DNA of 64,000 nucleotides, taken from the NCBI GenBank assembly GCA_012934845.2, contig WNNJ02002050.1:1-64000 (forward strand), in the 5' to 3' direction. The translations under genes were made by a program, and so were the position numbers. The notes beneath the pieces are model-generated. The model did not search any database and was not told where the DNA came from. It worked only from the letters and a program-made list of their open reading frames with translations. Positions 50,021 through 61,100 of this stretch are shown here, piece by piece (position 1 is the first letter of the stretch; every line of letters starts with the position of its first letter). Origin of the DNA: Pomphorhynchus laevis. Its lineage: Eukaryota; Acanthocephala; Palaeacanthocephala; Echinorhynchida; Pomphorhynchidae.

Positions 50021-50653
50021 TTAACAATTCTCGCAGGCAATCCGAGGGTCTGGAAGAGGAGATAACGAAGGGAATGGAGATGTGGTCAAATGCGCAGAAA
50101 AGTCAAGGAAAACATCCACATCGAGTTGATGATTGTTATCCAGACAAAACTGATTCACTTCACCAATTACTGAATGGACCGAGCGTCCTTTGACAAACCT
50201 ATGAAAACTCGGTGGGATCAAGTTACGCCTACTTAAATAGACGCGGATTCTACGCGCAAGCGCTTTTTCGTATATGGAGATGAGGGAGTTCTGAATCAAA
50301 ATGAGCCGCAGGTCTTTAGGACATGAGACCGGAATACGCTTGGGTAAAAATAATCTACAACTAATATTGATGCCTGCTACATCGGATGGTGAGGCTAAAA
50401 GCATTGTGACTGCCACTTCAATTTTTTGATCGGTTGTCAAAAGCTGACATACCCGAGAAGATAGTGGAGCGACGGATTTGGAGGTGCCCGGAAGTGGACC
50501 CCAATAGTTGAGCATATCTGTAACAGATAAGTCCCTGCTCCTGAAGTATCCCCAAGGCGGGATTGGTTGAGGTGATTGCGTGACTCCATTGTTGTGCTGG
50601 GCTAGTGACTCCTCCAAAACTTTTCCAAGGCCTATACTACCAATCCAACCCAA
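50021..50653 (-). pseudogene. LINE F reverse transcriptase remnant
   Basis: The 210-codon frame contains RISCRLFLPKRIP-like and LRLILIQNSLISIYEKALAR, RRNLIPPSFHRFVKGRSVHS and VDVFLDFSAHLT, equivalent to RT blocks 0-3 of I/R1-type LINEs (the last corresponds to FLDFSAAFD). The frame leaves the RT after this block. The Y-ADD segment is found out of frame about 100 bp downstream, showing an internal deletion. Confidence 0.7.
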
Positions 50654-51028
50654 AGCTCTATCTTTCCAGCAGGCAAACTTCTCCTTCTTTAATATCTTCC
50701 AAAAGCAAAACTGAGAAGGGTTAAGGTGAGCAAGGCTCGCCCAATCACTGCTAAGCTGGAATCTATATCTAGAGCTTTAGTATTCATTTGAGAGGGCCTG
50801 TCTTGCGAAACCAGAGAGATTGGGAATGTGAAGCATTTTGGCCAAGGCCTTTAGTTTTGTTGAAGTGGGATTGTACAAACGACCTTTATAGGTAGTCAAG
50901 AGAAACGCGGTAGCTTGCGAAGAGAGGAAGGAATTAAATTTGGTTAAACTATCATTACCAATTGTGCGAAAGAGTTGGATAGCCGCCTGAAAAAAGGCAA
51001 CTCTGATGGAATCAAAGTGAAACCTCCT

Positions 51029-51697
51029 TTAAAGCAATGTATCTTCATCAATCCTATAGCGGATCAGATCATGAGAGGTGGACAGTTGTTGACGCGACTT
51101 TTCAGAGCAGATGTGTTTAAACAACCACATCTTATGAAGCGGTAAAATGTCGAAGAGATAATTGGTTGTTAAGCAATTAAAGGTGGGAGACAGTGGTTTG
51201 TTGATAAGGTAGTCGTTCCTGGCTATGCGGATTGCTGCATTAATCCAACGTCCAGTTCTGTCGTTGAAGTTACCGAGTAACATGTCATAGCCACTACCCA
51301 AGATACGATCCAGGAGCTCACGGTTCTTGTGAATTTCCCCTGGCCTGTTATAGATATTGGTTATGCTGATGCGTTTACCGTTCTTATAAAGTGATATAGC
51401 TAAACAAGACAGGGCTAGACAAGGATAGTTTAAAAGGATGAATGATCTTAATGAGTATTTAACTAGGATTAAAAGACCTTGAGATGAAGAGGAGTGATGA
51501 AGGGTTATGTACGGAGTAAAGTGGGTGTAAATCTGCTTAGGTATCAATCGAGTAATATCCTGGGGTATACGGATAGACCGCGTCTCCTGAAGGACCATAA
51601 CATCTGCATATCTACCAGATAGAAGGGTAAGGGCAGAAGCACCTCCCGAATTCAACAGAAGGATATTCAGTGAAAAAGACTCTTGATTACTTCCCAT
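51029..51697 (-). CDS. LINE F endonuclease domain
   Basis: 222 codons of an APE-like endonuclease: LNILLLNSGGASALTLLSG, DVMVLQETRSIRIPQD (metal-binding Glu), ITNIYNRPGEI and YDMLLGNFNDRTGRW (the LGDFN block, here LGNFN). The C-terminal SDH block is not obvious. It follows the ORF1 remnant with slight overlap. A decayed LINE part, not a host gene. Confidence 0.75.
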   Translation of the reverse strand: MGSNQESFSLNILLLNSGGASALTLLSGRYADVMVLQETRSIRIPQDITRLIPKQIYTHFTPYITLHHSSSSQGLLILVKYSLRSFILLNYPCLALSCLAISLYKNGKRISITNIYNRPGEIHKNRELLDRILGSGYDMLLGNFNDRTGRWINAAIRIARNDYLINKPLSPTFNCLTTNYLFDILPLHKMWLFKHICSEKSRQQLSTSHDLIRYRIDEDTLL

Positions 51698-52009
51698 TGT
51701 GTTACGTCAGCTGGAGTGGGATGCCCCCTGTTGCCCAGACCAGAGGTGGGAAGGCTGCCCTTCCCACATCCAATCAATCTAGAAGTCATTTGCCCACCGG
51801 CTTTATCTTCATTTCCCAAGGAGGCTGCCGCTACAACCCAACCATTATCATTCTTGGCCAACTTTAAAGAGTCCATACTCTGTTTAAAAGCATTTTGCTT
51901 TTTTGAAGACGGGGCTTTCTTTGAGTACGTCGTAATATTCGTCGTTGGAGGAGAACGTAACTCCTCAAACTTAGCCACAAGGTATTGAGTTAAAGTTCGC
52001 AACTCGTTC

Positions 52010-52890
52010 ATATTGGCCTGGTGCCTAGCATCTATAAGCTTAATAATATCAGTTTGTCATTGTAATATCGGTAGATCTATTGGCCGAGCAGGCATCAGCG
52101 AAGTTGGCCGTTTTACAAGGTGATCAACAATGCCGCTTCTTGATGTCTTTAAAGTAGCTGCATTTTTGGACCAAGAAGGATATTAACCACCGCAGTTAAT
52201 ATGATCTGCAGACTCCATATGTTCGGGGCCGATCGCAATTAGAAGCCTAATGCTCCCATTGATGACATCCGTTACAATGGGGGTACGTCAGGTGATCGGA
52301 ATCTATGAGGGTGAATGACAGATTGTGCTCCAGAAAGGGGTTACAAGTACGGTTTGATAGGCATTTAGCGTGATAAACCGACGTTGAGCAAAATGCAATT
52401 GGTAATGGTAGGCCGTTTCTGCCCTGATTGAACGTATATTATGTACTTTATAAGTCGATTCTGAAGCCCTTACATTTTCCTCTAACATGAAGCGTGGAAG
52501 ATTGTTTATTTTTGAAGAAGCTTGAATAGGCTTGAAAGTTGTCATTCCGTAATCTGTTAAGTCTTCTCGAAAAATTCCAAATAGGCTGCTGCGATGTTTG
52601 AGGTGCAGAAGGAAATGCGAACTTCATAATCAAAATATCTTATTGAGCTAAATAAAATTCTATTTTTTTTGTAAGCAACAGTGAACTCTCTCAATAACTT
52701 ATTAAAAAGGTTCTGTATTTCAAAATGTTGTAGAAGTTTAAGTATAACAAGGTTTACCCATTTGGGCACAGGAAGTAGTTCTCCCTCCGTGCTCGAGACC
52801 AAAAACTGAGAAGAAACACCACTTACCTCTTTATCTGCAGTAGGAATACTTATTTCCATTGAGCGCTTTGATCCTCCGATAATTGCCATG
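52010..52890 (-). pseudogene. LINE F ORF1 remnant
   Basis: Overlapping broken frames (52889-52557, 52545-52303, 52011-51667) form a decayed ORF1. The first reads MAIIGGSKRSMEISIPTADK; sequence near 52.2-52.3 kb has spaced Cys and His as in CCHC knuckles (C-x2-C, H). No intact protein is possible from this copy. Confidence 0.5.
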
Positions 52891-53135
52891 ATAGTTAAAT
52901 AAAGATTTTCTTAAAAAAATAATACATGCGGATAATAGATTGTCAGTTAAAGAAAAGAAAAAAAACAACATGTCAGATAATTCTTCTTTCTTCAATTCTG
53001 TTAAAAAGTCCCATATCTTTATGACTTCAGGTCCGGTGGGATCTGAGCCCTCTATACTATCCAACAGGTAGCCTTCCTACTAAACCTCCCGGGGTCTTTC
53101 ACCCCCTCCTCACGAAGAGTCCATCGAGGCGCCAT

Positions 53136-54329
53136 GATAGTTAATTTGATGTTTTTTTAACATTTCATACCCTTAAGCTCACATAGTGAAATCATGTAAT
53201 TGTAGAACAAAGGAGCATCACTGCACTGCTGTTGATGGTATTACATAAAGCAAAATTATGATTCCACTTGCAGCCTGAAGATGGTAACAGTTCGTTATTG
53301 AAAATGTGCAATGACAGTTATCTTTTAAATACGATTCTAAAATATCATTGTGATCTTTAGTATTAAAATATATCAATTAAACAATTATTTGCTTGTTTTT
53401 TTATAAAATGTGTAAGTAGTAACAATGCATAACATTCTAGATTTCAATAGGTCTAGACTTATTCCAATTTTTAAAATCTCTTTCGTTAGATTCCGATCAT
53501 TTACGAGTAATAAACAAAATTGAACTATATCAAAAAAGGAAATATCTAAAATGTGTTTTTAGTATTTAAGTTTTTATGCAATGACAAATGTGTTGTTCCA
53601 ATTTACAATTAAGATCGGATTATCACTACAAAATCTAGGAGCATGTTTGGGCCTCTGGACTATAATGATTAAGTTTCTGATTTAGGTAGTTGAAAAGTAT
53701 AATCTTGTCGTTGTTGAAAAGTGTAATCTTGTCGTAGTTGAAAAGCATATATCAGGTGTTATATATTAATGGTGCAAAATTATGATAACAGAAGCACCGC
53801 ATTAACAGCCTGAAGGTTATAACAGTTCTTTACTGAAAATGTGCAATTATCTTTCAAATATAATTATAAAAAATACCTCTGTGATCTTTATCTTTTTAAA
53901 AGTTAGATAATTCGAGGAGCCACGTGAGTATATACTTTTAAATTATATTATACGTAGATTAGACTAAGTGATTGATATCAAAAGATCATACGCTACAAAC
54001 TAGTGCCGGAATTCACTGAGTAGTAATTTTTAGAATTCACTTAATTATTCACTATTAATGAATGGTTAAATTTTAATTAAAAATATTATCTTTTGTATTA
54101 CTTTTTTGAATCGATAGAACACAACAAAACATAACTTACAAAAAATGTAACAACAAATTTAACAGCTTAAATACACAATTTTCCAGAGTTACCAGATTTT
54201 TAAGTTACAAAACATAACTTACAAAAAATTTAACAAACAATGTAAGAGCTTAAATACACAACTTTCCAGATTTACCAGATTTTTTGCTCGTTTCGCTTGC
54301 GGACTGAAGACAAGTACAAAATTTTCAGA
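53136..54329. repeat. Spacer with two pairs of direct repeats
   Basis: Pair 1: 53235-53390 and 53770-53910 share GCAAAATTATGAT, CAGCCTGAAG.T, AACAGTTC.TTA.TGAAAATG and CTGTGATCTTTA-type blocks. Pair 2: 54128-54205 and 54212-54290 share ACAAAACATAACTTACAAAA, AGCTTAAATACACAA and TTTCCAGA.TTACCAGATTTT. No gene. Confidence 0.55.
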
Positions 54330-55310
54330 TTATCATGATCATGACAAAACGCAAGCCTACAAAGACAGCTACGAAGACAGATACGAAGACAAAGACATTT
54401 ACAAAAACAACCACGAAAACAGCTACGACCGACACCAATTGTGCTCAACTACATGTACAGTGCTCGACACACGACTGCAACGTCTGGACCAAAATCGCAT
54501 GCGACAGCAGTAAGTCTATAGAAAACTTCCTATGTGGTTTTTGTGCAAACAAACTAATCCGCAACCTTTCCCCTGAACACATATCAACCACCAACACTTC
54601 CACTCTAACTACCCAGTCGTTTCCGATGTCCTTTTTCCACCCACTGATCTTGTCACCATATACACTTTTAATCCCATGTCATCTTCACTCCCCGACACCC
54701 TCGTCAGGTCCATCCTGTTTCGTTTCTCAGTAACCTGCATCTATCAATCAAAATCACCTCAACCAACCTCCACGATCCTTCCACTCATAACTTTCCTCAC
54801 ATCGCTTGCCACCCTCTTAATTAACCCTATCATCTTTGTCTCTCACTCTCGAACCTACTTCCTTCATATCCTCAACTCTCAGCCCACCTATCGTTACCTC
54901 ACTCACGTCACTCGTCCTTCTTCACGGAAGCGCTTTCCTTCTCGCGATCGTTGCGTCATCGTCAACAATATCACTCATTCCACATCCTTATTTCCACAAG
55001 CACGTCTCGACTACGATGTTTTCGCCTTCAGATCTATCAACTCGTCTATTGTTACTGCAGATAACCTATCACTTTTCAACGACATCTCTCCTATCACAAT
55101 TATCCTTCCAACGATTTTTCCTCGTCTCCGCCTCACTCGCCTGGAATCAACTTCCTCTCGACGTCCGCCGCACTCGCTCTTTTATCACATTCAAATACCT
55201 CCTCCAATCCCACCTTCTCGACACATAACTTATATTTTTGTTTTTTGTTGTTGTGGTGGTCATGTAATCGTGCACCGGCACGTATTTGTCACGTAATTAT
55301 ATAATTTCCA
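54330..55310 (+). mobile_element. LINE A-type copy with a large internal deletion
   Basis: The 5' end carries ORF1 with a Thr/Lys-rich start (MIMTKRKPTKTATKT) and finger CSTHDCNVWTKIAC ... FLCGFC. ORF1 decays, then at about 55.1 kb the sequence jumps to the last codons of ORF2 (FFLVSASLAWNQLPLDVRRT, SFITFKYLLQSHLLDT-stop) and the 3' tail AATCGTGCACCGGCACGTAT. The entire endonuclease and nearly all of the RT (over 2 kb) are missing, so this is a short non-autonomous derivative that keeps both ends. Such end-preserving forms can be mobilised in trans. Confidence 0.8.
54335..54733 (+). CDS. LINE ORF1 fragment with Cys-rich finger
   Basis: 132 codons. After a repetitive TKTDTKTKTFTKTTTK N-terminus, residues about 36-75 give CAQLHVQCSTHDC, NVWTKIACDSS and NFLCGFCANK, the same finger as LINE E ORF1. 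The frame is lost soon after. The remaining region aligns with LINE A 7.65-8.3 kb. Confidence 0.75.
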   Translation: MIMTKRKPTKTATKTDTKTKTFTKTTTKTATTDTNCAQLHVQCSTHDCNVWTKIACDSSKSIENFLCGFCANKLIRNLSPEHISTTNTSTLTTQSFPMSFFHPLILSPYTLLIPCHLHSPTPSSGPSCFVSQ

Positions 55311-55560
55311 TTATATTAATCTAATTTTAATTTTAATTATATTTTTTAGATAAAATGTAATGGTGAGAATTTTGAGACTAATTTTGAATTGGTTCGATAT
55401 TATATAAGAGTTATACATTGGCTCGATCTATTAACAACGGGAGTTATATAAACATGGCAACAAGTTGAGTCAGTTCTAAGGCAAATTTTGTTACGCTTTT
55501 CACCAAGTAAGGGTGTCAGGGCCTATAATAAATCGCAACCCTTGTTTTGATGCTAAATTA
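55311..55560. other. Spacer
   Basis: AT-rich; nothing recognised. Confidence 0.3.
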
Positions 55561-57300
55561 AAAGCAATTCTTAAATTAAATAAGGATATTTTTTTCTAGG
55601 TTCATGCAAGGACAAATTGAGTTTGCTCCTTTTAAAAATGTTAGAAATCAGTTTACAAATCTTAATTGTTTGAAAAAAATTTGAAGAAAAGCTAACATAG
55701 CAATCTGTACGCAATGTTTCTTTATTATTTAACTACGCGAATTGTAAGCGTCACATTGGGTCTTTAAATAGCATAATTGATACTGATAGTTGTAATTTAT
55801 TTAAGGATATTGGTGTAGCTAATGCGTTTGGTCTTAAATTTTTGACCATAGTCTCAGGTACATATTCTCCAATGAAAATTTAATACTGTCCATCAATTTA
55901 TGAGGTGTTTCATATGTTCTATATTCACTATGTGATTATAGAGCTTAATCGACTTAAATCATCGGAATCCATTTGTCCTGATATTCTTCTATTAATATAC
56001 ACGAAGAATATTTCTGATGTTGTTGGAGTTCCTTTATATTGGATATTTGTTGTTTCAGTTTATTTCGGTCAGTTACCGGATATGTGGAAACGATCTATCG
56101 TGAGACCATTATTTAAAAAAGGATAGATGTTCTATCGAAAATTTTCGACCTGTTAGTTTAACCTCGGTATCTTGCCGATTATCGGAGAGAATCTATGTCG
56201 GTTAATATACAATCACTCTGAAACTCATAAGTTATAATCACCAATCAGTACAGTTTTCGTATATACCAGTTTTCGTACTCAACTGTCACACATATTTTGA
56301 TTGCCTAGGAAGATTGGGGTTATCTCTTGAACAAAGGGTTTAATGTGGACCTTATATTTTTTGACGTCTCAAAGTCGTTTGACATAGTTTGTCACTATAT
56401 CTTAATAAAATGAGAGAACTAAATATTAATCATCTAATTGTACGTTGGGTTTATGAATTTTTTCAAGCGAGCTTATCAAGTGTATATAAATGGTACTCTA
56501 TCATATCGTTATCCGGTTCATGTCCCACAAGGTTCGGTGTTAGAACAATTACTTTTCTGCATTTTCATTAATAATTTACCGAGTCGTAAATTCTCAGTCG
56601 CTTTTATATCCCGATGACCTTAAAATTTGGCAAGCAATTTCGTCAGATTTTAATTTAAATTTTTTTAATCTGGCATAAGGTTTATAATAAACAGAATCGC
56701 ATATTCTGAAACGTTATTAATAAGGTTTCTGAATGGGCGTTTACTAATGGTTTATCGAAAAACGTGTCTAAGTGTACTTGCATTGTACACAAGTTCGGTA
56801 TCGTAATCAAAGTCGATGTATTTTCTAAATGGTCATCCCATCGAATAAGTTTCACGTGTTAAGGATCTCGGTATATGGATTACTAACGATTTATCCACTC
56901 GTTATAATTCTAATTTTGTATGAAACAAGGCTATGCGTGTGGTAGGTATGTTCCACCGAACTTTAATTTTTTAAAATTAAGATCTTTCAAAACGTTTGCA
57001 GACGCCTTTGTTCTTAGCAATTTGCTATATGCCTCGTCATGTACGTATCCAAAGACCTAGCGAAGACAAATCAATTTGAAAAAGTGCTGCGTCTGGCAAC
57101 AAAGCTTCTATAAACGTCAATTATCTCTTAAGTCTTCGGGATCTAGGAGATATGTGCCTAGTATGACAAATACTGCATAATTAACAACACGCTCTAAGAT
57201 TCTTATTTGATTTTCGATCCGTTCGCAATTTGCGAGGGCTGATTTTTGAATGAGGAATGTTTGAATAAAAACTTGATTATATTAAATTAGATAAAAACAT
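55561..57300 (+). mobile_element. LINE G: old CR1-like remnant
   Basis: Heavily broken plus-strand frames keep the RT order: LKSSESICPDILLL and FGQLPDMWKRSIVRPLFKKG (55.95-56.12 kb); VDLIFFDVSKSFDIVCHYIL, the first catalytic block (56.35 kb); VPQGSV-like sequence (56.52 kb); a former YADDLKIW now reading YPDDLKIWQ (56.61 kb); and a CKGLGI-like thumb (56.85 kb). Many stops and shifts and a lost catalytic block show it is the oldest LINE here. Confidence 0.75.
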
Positions 57301-57460
57301 TGCCCATCAAATATTCAAATTATAGTATACACTACAGAACAGGTAATTGTCCTGTCATATATCAGCTTCGCTTGATTGTTGTCAAATGGTAAAGCAATTC
57401 ACAATTTATATTTGTGATTTCCTTTAATAAATTTCGTTTTATTACGTTAAAAAGTTAAAA

Positions 57461-57658
57461 AGATTATGCATACAACTGAAAAAAAGCTGCACGAACAGCC
57501 GAAATATTCAAATAAAATTCAAGACTTTTAATCATCGGGGATACTTCGTCAAAAAAATATTTTTGACCCGAGTGCAATATCATTCAATATCGTGTTAATT
57601 TTCTTAAAAGCACGTTCTCCTTTCTAAAAGAACATTAATTAAGTAATAGAATAACTTA
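57461..57658 (+). repeat. Dispersed repeat, copy downstream of the CNNM gene
   Basis: Shares GCTGCACGAACAGCCGAAAT, CATCGGGGATACTTCGTC, AAATATTTTTGACCCGAG and CACGTTCTCCTTTC with 58863-59056 in the same orientation, about 88 percent identical. It contains a hairpin GTCAAAAA...TTTTTGAC. Non-coding; family unknown. Confidence 0.75.
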
Positions 57659-57787
57659 AAATTTTTATTTTTTATAATTTCAATTTACTTTGCGATATAA
57701 TTTTACAAAAAATTGACGATATTCATTAAAATTATATATTAACACAAAAATTAAAAATTCGCACATTTAGTAGGCAAATGAAAATTT

Positions 57788-58134
57788 CTATTTCAAACGT
57801 TCAAACAATATGTTTTTGACTGGACGCGATTGCTCAGATTGGGCATCTTGGTATTGCTCTACATCTGATGATCTGGCGTATGAACTCTTCAAAGTATTCA
57901 ATTGTTCATGTTTTTCTATTCTCGGCTTGAATTTAACTTGTACAACAGGTACATTTTGTGCTAATTTTGATCGATCCGAATTCGTATGAGTGAAATTTGT
58001 ATCGGAAGGATCAGTTCGTTCAAATGCGCTAACACGTGTCGCCGCTAACCAATTGATTCTTGTTATTTTGACGTATCCAACATTCCCAGTAAGATATACG
58101 CTATAGTCCGGTATAAACGGTGCGCGGCGGCCAT
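57788..58134 (-). CDS. CNNM coding exon 6 (C-terminal tail and stop)
   Basis: Acceptor ATCTATAG|ATGGCC after an intron of about 1.9 kb completes GDGRR... (SE-D-GRRAPFIPDYSVYL). PFIPDYSVY and YVKITRINWLAATRVSAF correspond to the conserved C-terminal 'PDYSVR.LSDLQFVKI.R..Y..A' block of CNNMs. The rest is polar and ends FERLK-TAG at 57788. Confidence 0.88.
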
Positions 58135-61100
58135 CTATAGATAAATAATATTGCGATTTCACTTTGTTTAAATTTGTCAAGTATTTATGTAAAATATCAA
58201 TTGATCATTTAGCATTATTGGTCTTATATTAGCTATTCAATAAGTTAAAGTTTTACTCAAATAAAATAATTAAAAATTGCATTAATAAAAATAATTTCGA
58301 TTTTAAATAAATTAATAAATAATTTTTAAAATAAATTAGTTAAATACTTGAGTACAAATAAATGCTCAAGTTTACAAATTAAGTAAGATTTAAGTCAGCT
58401 TAAAGAAATAATAAGTCAGCTAATTTTGATTCAGCTTAAGTAAATTTAAGCTGAATCAAAATCAAATTTAAGCATTTTAGGTGTATATCTTATATATTTT
58501 ATTTTTTATATTTATTATAATATTTACAAATTAAAATATTTATTAAAATATATTTAAAATATATTCTAAAATTTTGTATATTTTTATAAGATACTTTATA
58601 TTTACTGATGAAAATAATATTCTTTAAATAATTTACCATCAAGATGTTTTTGTGATAAAACTAAATGCTTCATATCAAAATGGTTTAATAACATAAAAAA
58701 ATCGACATTTAACTTACAACTTCGACTTCACTAACAAACATTTTGGAAAGCTCATTATATTTAAAATTTTGTTAATAAATTAAAAATATATTCAGATAAA
58801 TATAAAGAGGATACCATTCCTAAGAAATGAAAATAAAAATTGAAGATATAATATATAATAAAAGATATTATACATGCAACTGAAAAAAGCTGCACGAACA
58901 GCCGAAATATTTAAATAAAATTCAAGACTTCTACTCATCGGGGATACTTCGTCAAAAAAATATTTTTGACCCGAGTGCAATATTATTTAATAATATGTTA
59001 ATTTTTTTTAAAAACACGTTCTCCTTTCAAAGAGAACATTAATTAAATAATAGAAGTTATTAAATTAATTAAATGTATACTTTAAAGTACAATTAAAATA
59101 TTTAATAATTAAATATTAATAATTAATAATGTTAATATTAATAAATATTAATCATATACTTTAAGAAGTTCTAACTTTGAAGAGGCTATTCGCCATCTAA
59201 AACCATAATTAAAAATTAAGATTGTGAAGTAACAACATTTGATGAATTGACTATCTGAAATGAAAATATATGAAAAAATGAAATTTAAGTAAGATTTTAA
59301 AAGCTCTAACTTGATAATAAAAATAATTTGAAAATTAAAATATTATATAAGTTATATAATTAAATATTATATAATATTGTATAATTAAATGTATAACGTA
59401 TGTAACAATATTTGAGCAACTAATGTTGCCATCTTGAGGAGTACAAATTGAATTATTATTTATGATGATGGAAGAATTTACAGCTAAAATACAATGAAAA
59501 ACATAATAATTGATATTAATTAATTAAACTTTATAATAGTTGATGATATATTAAAAAAATATATAAAAATATTAAATATTTATTAAATATTAATTATTCA
59601 ATAAATATTTAATATTATACAAGGAACATAATTTAGGAAAATAATAATTATAAATAATTAATTATAATAATTAATAAATAATTAAGTAAGAGAATTTAAA
59701 ACTATTTCGGATAGTTTTAATTAGAAAATAATTAGCTGTGAATCTTTGCAATTTGCATTAAAATAATAAAAATCATATTATTTATGTATTATTTATTATA
59801 AATTTATAAATATTAAGATATATACACAGTAGAAATTCTTGATTGCAATTAATTATTAAATAAAGTACTTATTATATAGAGTACTATATAAATACTCTAC
59901 AAATATAATTTAATTTAAATTGTTTAGTATAATTTAATTGTTCAAAATATAATTTAAAGACATGACGTCTTAAATTTAAAAAATATATAAAATATTATAA
60001 GAATTGTCATCGAATCAGTGACTAAATAAAGTTTCAAATGATACCTTCGCTTTCCAAAGCCGATAGACCAAACCATGCAAAATGGCCAACTTCGAATTTC
60101 AGCCTTTCTCGACCAGCTTCAACATTTGCCTTTCCACTTATAATAAGAGTGAAATAATCACTTAGTTTGCCAATTTCATAAAGTGCCTTTTGCTGACAGT
60201 TTCTTTCTTCGACATAATTTTGATCGATAAGTTTTCCCAGAATGTCGGATGTCATCACTTCCTCTGTAAACGGATGCACTAAATAAATAAAAATAACCTC
60301 TCTCAAAAAGTCAAAGGTATTTTACATGTTGATAGAACTTGCATGGCTCCAACTTTTAACTGAGGAGATAATGAACTCTTATTTTTGCTCATGATATTCT
60401 TGTATTTTCCAAATCGATTACTCTTTTGTTCCATATTTGCTATTACAAATTTAAAAATATAATTTATTACCTTATGATTTAACAAATTTTAAATTAATTT
60501 TCAATTTAGTTTACAAAGAAGAACGATAATTCGTTGACCAAGGTTTTAATCGATTTAAAAAATAATTAAAATATTTAATAATTAAATATTAATAATTTAT
60601 ATAATGGATTAATGTATAAATAGCATTTTATTCAATTAAAATTTTGTCAAGTTAATTTAATATTTATAAAATTTAATTAAAACATTAATAATAATTAATG
60701 TTTAACAATTTAATTATAAAATACTTAATATTAAAATCTTTATTAATATTTGAATACTTAAATTATATAACTAGCCATATAAATTATAGCCATATAAATT
60801 AACAATACCATAAATACGCTTATGCGAATTAAAAATACTAAGCTAAATCCAAGCATTATACTATTTAGAAAACTGCAAATATTAAACTAGATACCATCAA
60901 ATTCATCAAGAATTTCCAAATTTATCATCTCTTCAATAATATCTTCAAGAGTGATTGTACCAATAGTTTCGAATTTTTCTGATTCCTCTGAGTATGTTTG
61001 AACCAGCAGCATATGAAAATGATCTTTATTTGAAGAGCAAAGAAAACAGAGTTGAACAGAATAAACACTTTACTGACTGTGTAAAATATATCGCATCAGC

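Larger units (their letters stand above)
49235..53135 (-). mobile_element. LINE F: I/R1-like non-LTR retrotransposon, deleted and decayed
   Basis: Minus strand. ORF1 remnants lie at 52890-52010, with CCHC-like Cys/His spacing near 52.2-52.3 kb. The endonuclease is at 51697-51029. An RT piece at 50653-50021 ends in the first catalytic block VFLDFSAH, and after a deletion the YADDST block follows at about 50.0-49.9 kb. The 3' segment at 49235-49460 and a related segment at 52890-53135 share AATAAAGATTTTCTTAA, TCAGGTCC..GGATCTGAGC and CCCGGGG, so two related copies or two ends of a compound insertion are present. CCHC-type ORF1 and APE endonuclease fit the I/R1/Jockey groups. Confidence 0.75.
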
